Source of the DNA: Chloroflexota bacterium
GTDB lineage: Bacteria > Chloroflexota > Ktedonobacteria > Ktedonobacterales > JACDGC01
Length of the DNA stretch: 8,328 nt
Direction: 5' to 3'
NCBI GenBank assembly: GCA_021812265.1
Contig: JAKAOI010000075.1
Span: 1 to 8,328, forward strand
Below are positions 1 through 6,067 of the stretch, piece by piece. Within the stretch, counting starts at the first letter, position 1, and each line of letters opens with the position of its first letter. The position numbers were made by a program, and so were the translations under genes. The notes beneath the pieces were generated by a model, which saw nothing but the letters and a program-made list of their open reading frames with translations, was not told the DNA's origin and made no database searches.

Positions 1-9
1 TTCCGATCT
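1..9 (+). other. Probable Illumina adapter remnant at contig end
   Basis: The first nine bases, TTCCGATCT, equal the 3' end of the standard Illumina adapter (which ends ...GCTCTTCCGATCT). From base 10 the sequence reads in frame as the end of a Walker A motif: GT then TCG GGG AAA AGT, giving (G)-S-G-K-S. The codon that straddles the junction reads TGT (Cys), where the family has Gly (GGT). This is what is expected if adapter sequence replaces the true upstream bases. I read it as a sequencing or assembly artefact and not as genomic DNA. Confidence 0.85.
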
Positions 10-848
10 GTTCGGGGAAAAGTGTTACAGCGCTGTCAATTTTGCGGCTGCTGCCCACACCCCCAGCTTCAATTACCGGCAAACAAATTTTATACCAAAA
101 TCAGGATATCCTGAAAATTGACGAAAAACAACTGCGTGCGCTGCGCGGCGGCAAAATTTCTATGATTTTCCAAGACCCAATGACATCACTCAATCCGGTA
201 TACACTGTTGGGTTCCAAATTGCCGAATCAGTGCGGCTTCATATGAATCTTGGGCGCAAGGAAGCGATGGCGCGCGCCATTGATATGTTGGATAAAGTGG
301 GCATTCCCAGCGCCGCAAAACGGATAAACAGCTATCCGCATGAATTCAGCGGCGGTATGCGCCAACGTGTGATGATTGCCATTGCGCTTTCCTGCAATCC
401 AGAATTGCTGATTGCCGATGAGCCAACCACCGCGCTGGATGTTACTATTCAGGCGCAAATCCTAGAGTTGATGAAAGGGTTAACTCACGAATTTCATACT
501 GCTGTTATGCTGATTACCCATGATATGGGTGTGGTCGCCGGTTCAACACAGCGTGTGGTAGTTATGTACGCCGGCAGCATTGTAGAATCTGCCACGACAA
601 CACAATTATTTGCCATGCCGGCGCATCAATATACCAAAGCATTGTTGCGCTCTATTCCACGGTTAGATGATGAAGATGGCAAACGGCTGGAGCCAATTAC
701 CGGACAGCCACCCGATTTGCTGCATCTTCCACAGGGCTGCCCATTTGCCGCGCGGTGCCCAAAAGCGCAGCCGCAGTGCAGAGAAAGCGTTCCCATATTA
801 ACAGAAGTGCAGCCCGGTCAGTTTGCGGCCTGTTTTTATCCATTTTAA
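10..848 (+). CDS. oppD: Oligo/dipeptide ABC transporter ATP-binding protein, OppD/DppD type (5' partial)
   Basis: This is one of the two ATPases that drive uptake of short peptides through an Opp/Dpp-type permease on the cytoplasmic side of the membrane. The gene is cut by the contig end: the reading frame enters as [10 protein letters not shown], the end of Walker A, so roughly the first 45 residues are missing. The TTG at 42 is an internal Leu codon, not a start. Counting from base 42, the Q-loop [10 protein letters not shown] is at residues 44-53, the ABC signature FSGGMRQR at 102-109, Walker B LLIADE at 122-127, and the switch His in ITHDMG at 160. The C-terminal oligopeptide-transporter extension carries Cys 233, 239, 246 and 264 in the family spacing. 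The oppF-type gene starts 17 bases after the stop, so the two are one operon. Permease and binding-protein genes would lie upstream, outside this sequence. Opp and Dpp substrates cannot be told apart here, so the symbol is provisional. Confidence 0.93.
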
Positions 849-865
849 GCAAAGGTAACGGTTCC

Positions 866-1876
866 ATGAACAATACTTCCGAAAATTTACTAGAGGTTCA
901 GAACTTAAAAGTACATTTTCCAATTGCGGCAGGTATTGGAGCGCCGCGTGGCTCCATAAAAGCCGTAGACGGAGTGAGTTTCGCCATGAAAAAAGGTGAA
1001 ACACTTGGTTTGGTGGGTGAAAGCGGCTGCGGAAAATCTACAACCGGACGCGCAATTTTACAGCTTTTACCCATTACGTCCGGGGATATTTTCTTTCAAG
1101 GTGAAAATCTCAAATCTCTGAGTCTTAACCAAATTCGGCAGCGCCGCGCGCATATGCAGATGATATTTCAAGATCCCTTCAGTTCGCTGGATCCACGATA
1201 TACCATCTCTCAGGTAATTGCCGAACCGCTGAAAAATTTCCATTTTGGCTCGCAGAAAGCAGTGCAAAATAGAATCAGCGAACTTTTAGATTTGGTTGGC
1301 ATGAATCCGGCTTACGCTAACCGCTTTCCGCATGAGTTCAGCGGCGGACAAAGGCAGAGAATCGGCATTGCGCGGTCCCTTGCGCTAAACCCGTCTTTAG
1401 TGATTGCGGATGAGCCGGTGTCGGCGCTGGATGTTTCAGTGCAAGCACAGGTGCTGAATTTAATGGAAGATTTGCAGAAAAAACTCAATTTAACTTTTCT
1501 GTTTATTGCGCATAACTTATCAGTTGTACGGCATATCAGCTCTCGGGTTGCGGTTATGTATTTGGGCCGCATCGTTGAAATGACCGACAGCAAATCACTT
1601 TACTCTATGCCATTGCACCCCTATACCGAAGCGCTGCTATCTGCTATCCCTATCCCCGATCCGGTTTTAGAGCTGAAGCGAGAACGCATTGTGCTCAAGG
1701 GAGATTTACCAAGCCCGGCAAATCCGCCAAATGGCTGCCATTTTCACACACGATGCCCACGCGCGGTTGCGTTGGGAAATCCGGAAATTTGCCGCACAGA
1801 GGCGCCACCGCTGGAGATAAAATCACAAAATCATTTTGCCGCATGTCACTTTGCCAATCACGCGCCGGCAAACTAG
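866..1876 (+). CDS. oppF: Oligo/dipeptide ABC transporter ATP-binding protein, OppF/DppF type
   Basis: This is the second ATPase of the peptide importer and pairs with the OppD-type subunit to power transport. The protein has 336 residues, normal for the family, and is complete. Walker [10 protein letters not shown] is at 51-59, the Q-loop [10 protein letters not shown] at 101-110, the signature FSGGQRQR at 158-165, Walker B LVIADE at 178-183 and the switch His in IAHN at 216. The C-terminal oligopeptide extension (about 245-336) has Cys 291, 297, 309 and 327, a conserved set in these ATPases. I chose ATG 866 because it starts at the usual family N-terminus ([11 protein letters not shown] follows) and has AAAGG at 851-855 as ribosome site. 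The frame is open further upstream to 755, but that part overlaps oppD. A hairpin at 1957-1977 probably ends the operon. Confidence 0.96.
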   Translation: MNNTSENLLEVQNLKVHFPIAAGIGAPRGSIKAVDGVSFAMKKGETLGLVGESGCGKSTTGRAILQLLPITSGDIFFQGENLKSLSLNQIRQRRAHMQMIFQDPFSSLDPRYTISQVIAEPLKNFHFGSQKAVQNRISELLDLVGMNPAYANRFPHEFSGGQRQRIGIARSLALNPSLVIADEPVSALDVSVQAQVLNLMEDLQKKLNLTFLFIAHNLSVVRHISSRVAVMYLGRIVEMTDSKSLYSMPLHPYTEALLSAIPIPDPVLELKRERIVLKGDLPSPANPPNGCHFHTRCPRAVALGNPEICRTEAPPLEIKSQNHFAACHFANHAPAN

Positions 1877-1956
1877 TTTTTAATACGGTGTATATTCCTA
1901 AAGAAATGTGTATGCGCCGTGGATAGTTTTTGTGTTCACTGCAACAAATACATTCA

Positions 1957-1977
1957 GGGCGGCCGATATGGCCGCCC
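1957..1977 (+). terminator. Bidirectional hairpin between convergent oppF and mscL
   Basis: A perfect 8-bp stem, GGGCGGCC / GGCCGCCC, encloses the 5-base loop GATAT. On the plus strand it is followed by an AT-rich CCAATAATTTTCT, and on the minus strand by TGAATGTATTTG. Neither is a clean T-tract, so intrinsic termination may be incomplete. The position, 80 bases after oppF and 51 bases after the mscL stop on the other strand, fits a shared terminator. Confidence 0.65.
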
Positions 1978-2028
1978 CAATAATTTTCTGATGAATAAAA
2001 GAGTGGATTAAAACACAGCGCCACTATT

Positions 2029-2451
2029 TCAGGCAGTTAAATCTGAAGTGCAAAAGCCGCATTTAGAAGCTTTCATGGGCACAGTGTTCAGACAATACGG
2101 GCATTCCTTAGAATCTGGCGGCGGCGGAACTTCTTTTTTGCCATAATTTAATAAATATGTATATGGTTTTACGACGAAAAAGAAGAGCACAGCTGCGATA
2201 ATCACAAAAGTTATCAGCGCGTTAAAGAATAAGCCGATATGAAAAACCGAACCTCGAATTTGAAAATAATAGGCCGAAAAATCAAGTTTACCCGGAATGC
2301 CGATAAGCGGAGTTACAATGTCGCTGACAAAAGCTGTTACCACCCCGCTGAACGCTGCGCCGACAACAAAAGCAACCGCTAAATCAATCAAATTTCCGCG
2401 AAGCAAAAACGCCTTAAACTCATTCAATGTATTGTTGGCGTTATTTTTCAT
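2029..2451 (-). CDS. mscL: Large-conductance mechanosensitive channel MscL with C-terminal zinc ribbon
   Basis: MscL forms a homopentameric pore in the cytoplasmic membrane that opens under high membrane tension and releases solutes on hypo-osmotic shock. The protein has 140 residues. The N-terminal amphipathic segment (NTLNEFKAFLLRGN) is at 7-20, TM1 with the pore-lining LAVAFVVGAAFSGVV at about 22-46 (ending FVSDIVTPLIG), a periplasmic loop at about 52-70 and TM2 at about 70-98. In place of the usual charged C-terminal helix it ends with a four-cysteine ribbon: CPYC at 117-120 and CGFC at 131-134, probably binding zinc in the cytoplasm. ATG 2451 is chosen because it has GGGGAGG 7 bases upstream and gives the standard N-terminus; the open frame continues to 2529 without family similarity. 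It lies 101 bases downstream of the ROK kinase on the same strand and may be co-transcribed with it. Confidence 0.95.
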   Translation of the reverse strand: MKNNANNTLNEFKAFLLRGNLIDLAVAFVVGAAFSGVVTAFVSDIVTPLIGIPGKLDFSAYYFQIRGSVFHIGLFFNALITFVIIAAVLFFFVVKPYTYLLNYGKKEVPPPPDSKECPYCLNTVPMKASKCGFCTSDLTA

Positions 2452-2552
2452 TGCCAACCTCCCCAAAAATATATCTTCTATAAATAAACTGCCTGCAAAG
2501 CGTCGTCTGTTGACAAAAAACCACAACAAACCAGTCAGCTTACTTATCGTTA

Positions 2553-3725
2553 TTATAAAACAGTATTGTTGGGATATTCCAAACCTTGCCGGTAAGCCAC
2601 ATATGCGGCAGCGCCAATGAGGCCATTATCACCACCTAAACTGGCAAACGTCAATTCAACCTCTTTAGCGGCAATCTGAAAAGCGTTTTCTTCTATCACT
2701 GCATTGATGGGCTGCGTCAGCAGTTCACCGGCGCCCATGGCGACACCACCACCCAGCACAATTCTATCCGGGTTAAGTGTATGCAGCAAATTCACAATCC
2801 CAAAACCAATAACCCGTCCTGCGGCTTGCAAAATTTCAATAGCCTCGGCGTCGCCGCGCTTTGCCGCTTCAGCCACATCACGGGCGCGCAAAGCCAGCGT
2901 CTCCCCGGGTTCTGGCTGACGCTGTTCTTCAGTGGGATGTTCGCCAATTAATTCATAATATCCTTGAGCGATAGCGCGCGCAGTCCCAGCTGCATAACGA
3001 TCACTGGCGTCTCTGCCGATTGCCGTTCCCGAGGCCAGCGCCTCCAGGCAGCCGCGATGCCCCGAGCCGCAAACCGGCGCATGAGGGTTCATATCAACAT
3101 ACATATGACCAATTTCGCCGGCGGTTCCAACTGCGCCATCGACCAGCAATTTATTGGCAATTATGCCGCCGCCAATCCCCGTACTGATAGTCATATAAAT
3201 CATATTAGAAGACCCTTTGCCGGCTCCATATTTCCATTCGCCTAGCCCGGCCAATGTTGCGTCATGACCTATATAAACGGGTAAATCCGGAAAAACCGCT
3301 TGTAATTTATCTCGCAGCGGAACATTTGCCCAGCCTTCTAAATTTGGCGCAGTAAAAACAACTCCCGTCTGTGGATTTAGCGGCCCCGGCGTTGAAACGC
3401 CTATACCTTTAATATCGTTGATACTGATTTCTGCGCTTTCCAGCGCTTCATGCGCTGTTTGGCTTATTGCAGCAATTACGGCGTCAGGACCTTCTGAAGC
3501 AGGGGTCATACGATTTGCTCTGCTGATTAAGGTACTTTCATGAATTACCGCGGCGCGGATCTGTGTGCCTCCCAAATCTACACCAATCACAAACGGCGAC
3601 GCCGGCTGTTTTTGCAGCAGTGTTTTTGGCGCAGGCAAAGTTGCTGGGCTTGTAGAGCCGCCGCCAGAGGCAAAGACTCCATTCATTAACATGGGTATAA
3701 GATCTGGCCGTTGAATATTGAACAT
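2553..3725 (-). CDS. ROK-family sugar kinase (glucokinase-like)
   Basis: ROK kinases phosphorylate hexoses such as glucose, N-acetylglucosamine or N-acetylmannosamine with ATP in the cytoplasm. The 390-residue protein has the ATP-binding DLGGT at 50-54, a second phosphate motif STGIGGG at 181-187, the probable catalytic Asp155 in GHDATLAGLGEW, the sugar-binding/zinc motif GEIGH at 203-207, and the ROK signature GCLEALASGTAIG at 225-237. There is no N-terminal helix-turn-helix, so this is an enzyme and not a ROK repressor. Departures from the family: the Cys motif reads C219-G-S221-G-H-R-G-C226, with Ser where the second zinc Cys is usual; the common NDAN appears as HDAT; and a Gly/Ser/Pro-rich N-terminal tail of about 44 residues precedes the fold. 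ATG 3725 has GGAGA 9 bases upstream; M12 or M14 are other possible starts. The exact sugar cannot be read from sequence. Confidence 0.9.
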   Translation of the reverse strand: MFNIQRPDLIPMLMNGVFASGGGSTSPATLPAPKTLLQKQPASPFVIGVDLGGTQIRAAVIHESTLISRANRMTPASEGPDAVIAAISQTAHEALESAEISINDIKGIGVSTPGPLNPQTGVVFTAPNLEGWANVPLRDKLQAVFPDLPVYIGHDATLAGLGEWKYGAGKGSSNMIYMTISTGIGGGIIANKLLVDGAVGTAGEIGHMYVDMNPHAPVCGSGHRGCLEALASGTAIGRDASDRYAAGTARAIAQGYYELIGEHPTEEQRQPEPGETLALRARDVAEAAKRGDAEAIEILQAAGRVIGFGIVNLLHTLNPDRIVLGGGVAMGAGELLTQPINAVIEENAFQIAAKEVELTFASLGGDNGLIGAAAYVAYRQGLEYPNNTVL

Positions 3726-3789
3726 GAAAAAATATCTCCAAATATATCATGTGTGACGACTTCTCATGTGTAAAACGCAGAGGTCTTAA

Positions 3790-3795
3790 ATTATA
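3790..3795 (-). promoter_or_regulatory. Candidate -10 box for the ROK kinase/mscL unit
   Basis: Read on the minus strand this is a perfect TATAAT in the context GGTTATAATTTAAG, 65 bases upstream of the kinase ATG. No good -35 hexamer is seen at 16-18 bases spacing (TACATG at 17). Between this box and the gene is a direct repeat of TCATGTGT at 3747-3754 and 3764-3771, 17 bases apart, which could be a regulator site. Assignment rests on position and one hexamer only. Confidence 0.4.
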
Positions 3796-3943
3796 ACCTA
3801 AGCGTGCTTGCTCATGTATCACAGTCTAAAAAATACGCCTGCCAGCTCAATGCAAGAAGTTGCCGCTGACAAAAAATGAGTGCACAAAAAAATAAAAAGG
3901 GTATATTGACAAAATTGCGTTGAACAAGCGACAGAAATTTCGG

Positions 3944-4025
3944 ATTGATAGCGCTATAAAATGAGCGCTGCGGCGCCAACCCAAATGATAGCAGTATAAC
4001 AACACTGCGCTATACATATTGTATC
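3944..4025. promoter_or_regulatory. Cluster of palindromic operator-like sites upstream of the ROK kinase
   Basis: Several related palindromes are packed in about 80 bases. ATAGCGCTAT at 3948-3957 is a perfect 10-bp palindrome within TTGATAGCGCTATAA, with the central CG typical of LacI-type operators. AGCGCT occurs at 3950-3955 and again at 3964-3969. ATAGCAGT begins near 3987 and is answered by ACTGCGCTAT about 10 bases later, an imperfect inverted repeat. ATACA-TAT-TGTAT lies near 4013-4025. This suggests binding of a dimeric repressor near a sugar-kinase gene. No regulator gene is present here, and the sites are about 220 bases from the kinase start, so the link is tentative. Confidence 0.35.
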
Positions 4026-4081
4026 ATTAAACCAAAAACAGGGCGTTCCTAGATTTAATGAAATCTTTGCAATATTCTTTT

Positions 4082-4229
4082 ATTGTTAGGACTTTCGCTT
4101 GAAAGAGCAGCGCATGGTTCTCGTATCTGCAACAAAGAGGGTTCTGGGGTGTCCCCAGAACCCCCGTACAAAGGGCGCCGCGCCTTGTACATCCCCGATG
4201 TTCCATGCTACAGCGAAAGTCCTGATTGT
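4082..4229 (+). mobile_element. MITE-like element, copy 1 (4087-4224) with 5-bp target duplication
   Basis: The 138-bp element is bounded by inverted repeats AGGACTTTCGCT (4088-4099) and AGCGAAAGTCCT (4212-4223), with one unpaired outer base on each side (T and G). It is flanked by the exact direct repeat ATTGT at 4082-4086 and 4225-4229, the expected mark of transposition. An inner pair GCATGG/CCATGC nests inside the ends. Two hairpins fill the centre: 4139-4163 (11-bp arms, loop TGT) and 4166-4190 (GTACAA/TTGTAC arms, GC-rich middle). There is no coding capacity for a transposase, so movement would depend on an enzyme elsewhere. A second copy is at 7561-7696 in the same orientation. I cannot assign the parent IS family; 5-bp duplications and these ends should be compared with IS collections. 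Confidence 0.87.
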
Positions 4230-4234
4230 ATAAT
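4229..4234 (+). promoter_or_regulatory. Candidate -10 box at the MITE border, upstream of aroC
   Basis: TATAAT at 4229-4234 uses the last base of the right target duplication as its first T. No clear -35 box stands 16-18 bases upstream; that position is now inside the mobile element. The box is 178 bases before the aroC ATG, so if it is used the transcript has a long leader that includes the palindrome at 4261-4281. Confidence 0.3.
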
Positions 4235-4260
4235 TCACATAATACTGTTTTATTGCGCTC

Positions 4261-4281
4261 AATATTCTAGAATAGAATATT
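4261..4281. promoter_or_regulatory. Perfect 9-bp inverted repeat in the aroC leader
   Basis: AATATTCTA and TAGAATATT are exact inverted arms separated by GAA. The arms are AT-only except for one C and one G, which argues for a protein-binding site more than a stable RNA hairpin. It lies 131 bases upstream of the aroC start and 32 bases after the right target duplication of the mobile repeat. No matching regulator is visible. Confidence 0.45.
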
Positions 4282-4411
4282 CTATCCAATGGCTATAGGA
4301 AGTGCGCGTCAGAACACGCGCAGATATGGTACTATCAATACTATAGATACTGTCCGGCCACAGATAGCAGAGTTTCAAACTGCAACGTTACATATTAGGG
4401 AAAACAAAGCG

Positions 4412-5578
4412 ATGTTTCGATTTTTAACAGCGGGCGAATCGCATGGCCCATGTCTTACCGTAATTATTGAAGGCATTCCGGCGAATCTTACCATTCAATC
4501 GCAAGAAATTGATGAGCAGCTGCAGCGGCGGCAAGGCGGTTATGGCAGAGGAGCGCGTATGCGGATGGAAACCGATTGCGCCGAAATCTTATCCGGTGTG
4601 CGCCATGGCAAAACATTGGGATCTCCCATAACATTGCAAATAAAAAATAAAGACTGGGTAAACTGGCAGGAGAAAATGGCGGCGTTGCCGACGGAAACGC
4701 CACCGGAAATCGTTTCGCAGATTCGAGCAGGACACGCAGATTTTACCGGGGCAATGAAATACCACCAACATGACATCCGCAATGTAATTGAACGCTCCAG
4801 CGCGCGGGAAACGGCTGCCAGGGTCGCTGTTGGCGCCATCTGCCGGCAGTTTTTGGCGCAATTTCATATAACAATACACAGCCATGTGCTTTCCGTCGGT
4901 GACATCGGCAGCTCTGACAGTTTCGCGCCACGCGATTATAGCGCCACATTCTGGGAACGGGTGGAAGCGTCTCCGATGCGCTGCGGAGATACAAACATCG
5001 AAGAGCAAATGATCCGCTTTATCGACGAGATCCGCAAAAAAGGTGACACAGTTGGCGGCATATTTGAAGTTGTTGCGCTGGGTGTTCCGATTGGCTTGGG
5101 CAGTTTTTCGCAATGGGATCTACGGTTGAATTCGCTGCTGGGACACTATCTGTTGAGCATACCATCCGCCAAAGGCGTAGAAATCGGCGCAGGTTTTGCA
5201 GCTGCAAGGCAAACAGGCTCGCGTGTTCACGATGTGTTGCGCCACGAGGAAGATCGCGGCTGGAGCCATACCTCGAATAACGCCGGAGGTATTGAAGGCG
5301 GCATATCTAACGGTGAGCCAATTGTGGCGCGAGCAGCGCTAAAACCAATACCCACACTGGCAAAACCGCTGCCATCCGTTGATTTTGCGACAGGTGAAAA
5401 TATTGAAAAATCGCGTTATGAGCGCAGTGATGTATGCGTCGTGCCGGCAGGAGCAGTTGTGGGTGAAGCAATGCTGGCGATCGCGCTTACAGAAGTGTTT
5501 ATTGAAAAATTCGGCGGTGACAGCATAGAGGAAACTCAGGCGCATTATCAAGCCACACAAACTCTATTACGTCCCTAA
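4412..5578 (+). CDS. aroC: Chorismate synthase
   Basis: AroC converts 5-enolpyruvylshikimate-3-phosphate to chorismate, the last step of the shikimate pathway, using reduced FMN. It works as a cytoplasmic tetramer. The 388-residue protein is full length. The N-terminal signature GESHG is at 8-12 with catalytic His11; the middle signature DIRNVIERSSARET at 121-134 contains the substrate-binding Arg residues; SNNAGGIEGGISNG at 288-301 and RSDVCVVPA at 338-346, with catalytic Asp340, complete the site. I chose ATG 4412 because MFRFLTAGESHG is the normal family N-terminus, with AGGG at 4397-4400 as a weak ribosome site 11 bases away. The frame is open back to 4289, but those 41 residues have no family similarity. 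No other aro gene is next to it. A MITE-like repeat lies in the upstream region and may affect expression. Confidence 0.97.
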   Translation: MFRFLTAGESHGPCLTVIIEGIPANLTIQSQEIDEQLQRRQGGYGRGARMRMETDCAEILSGVRHGKTLGSPITLQIKNKDWVNWQEKMAALPTETPPEIVSQIRAGHADFTGAMKYHQHDIRNVIERSSARETAARVAVGAICRQFLAQFHITIHSHVLSVGDIGSSDSFAPRDYSATFWERVEASPMRCGDTNIEEQMIRFIDEIRKKGDTVGGIFEVVALGVPIGLGSFSQWDLRLNSLLGHYLLSIPSAKGVEIGAGFAAARQTGSRVHDVLRHEEDRGWSHTSNNAGGIEGGISNGEPIVARAALKPIPTLAKPLPSVDFATGENIEKSRYERSDVCVVPAGAVVGEAMLAIALTEVFIEKFGGDSIEETQAHYQATQTLLRP

Positions 5579-5743
5579 CTTACAGAATAGCGCGTAAAAC
5601 GCCGGCGTTTGAGCGCGTGCGGATGCAAGCGATTGTGGCGGTTTGCGCCAGAATCCTGTTTCTTGATATCCACAAACAAACCCTTGGCGGCAGCTTTCAT
5701 TGCAATGGCTGGGCCAATCAAAAAAAACAGAAGACGGATTATT

Positions 5744-5995
5744 ATGGCAACGATTGAACTGCAAATAAATGGCAACCCCGTTTCGGCGGACACAACACCC
5801 GATTTGATGCAAAGTATGGTAATAAGAGAGATGGAAGCGCAATTGCAGGTGAAGCTGCAAAACATTACCTGCCCAGAACATCATGAAGAGCCATCGGTTA
5901 TTGTAAATATTACTCGCAATAAGCAAAACATCAGTGTAGGAGCTTGCTGCAAGCAGCTTACCGATATGACAATGGCTGCGCTTCAACAACAATAG
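5744..5995 (+). CDS. Small Cys/His-containing protein of unknown function
   Basis: An 83-residue protein begins MATIELQINGNPVSAD, likely a beta hairpin, continues with a probable helix at about 19-37 (DLMQSMVIREMEAQLQVKL), and then has CPEHH at 43-47, a beta-like stretch SVIVNI at 51-56, ISVGACC ending at Cys68-Cys69, and a C-terminal helix at about 70-82. The paired C-x2-H-H and C-C groups suggest a metal site or a redox pair. The layout reminds me of small uncharacterised bacterial proteins with a CP-x-H...CC pattern, but I cannot name a family. ATG 5744 fits the start of the ordered part; the frame is open back to 5609, and the ribosome site (AAGACGGA, 5731-5738) is weak. It follows aroC by 165 bases on the same strand and could be read through from it. 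Confidence 0.65.
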   Translation: MATIELQINGNPVSADTTPDLMQSMVIREMEAQLQVKLQNITCPEHHEEPSVIVNITRNKQNISVGACCKQLTDMTMAALQQQ

Positions 5996-6022
5996 CGCAG
6001 CCAATCTGCCGCAAAACAATCT

Positions 6023-6059
6023 GCTGCCCGCGCTTTCCATATAATTTTGCGCAGGCAGC
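6023..6059 (-). terminator. Hairpin between convergent small gene and lipoprotein gene
   Basis: GCTGCCCGCGC (6023-6033) pairs with GCGCAGGCAGC (6049-6059) over 11 positions with one mismatch, around a 15-base AT-rich loop. Read on the minus strand it is followed by AGATTGTTTTG, a modest T-run, so it best serves the lipoprotein gene, whose stop is 9 bases before it. It may also stop transcripts arriving from the small gene on the plus strand. Confidence 0.55.
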
Positions 6060-6067
6060 GTCTAAAA

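Noticed and set aside
3906..3934. TTGACA at 3906-3911 as a plus-strand promoter
   Set aside because: No acceptable -10 hexamer occurs at 16-18 bases, and the next gene is about 500 bases away across the MITE.
4139..4190. Hairpins inside the MITE as intrinsic terminators or a structured RNA gene
   Set aside because: Neither hairpin has a T-tract, and the presence of terminal repeats and target duplications explains the element better as a transposable unit.
4289..4411. Extension of the aroC frame upstream to 4289
   Set aside because: The 41 extra residues resemble no chorismate synthase N-terminus, while MFRFLTAGESHG at 4412 is the standard start.
5575..5700. Minus-strand 41-codon frame (MKAAAKGLFVDIKK...) overlapping the aroC stop
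   Set aside because: It has a protein-like, basic composition, but no ribosome site precedes the ATG and I know no family. The frame continues upstream into the antisense of the small Cys/His gene. Not supported as a gene.
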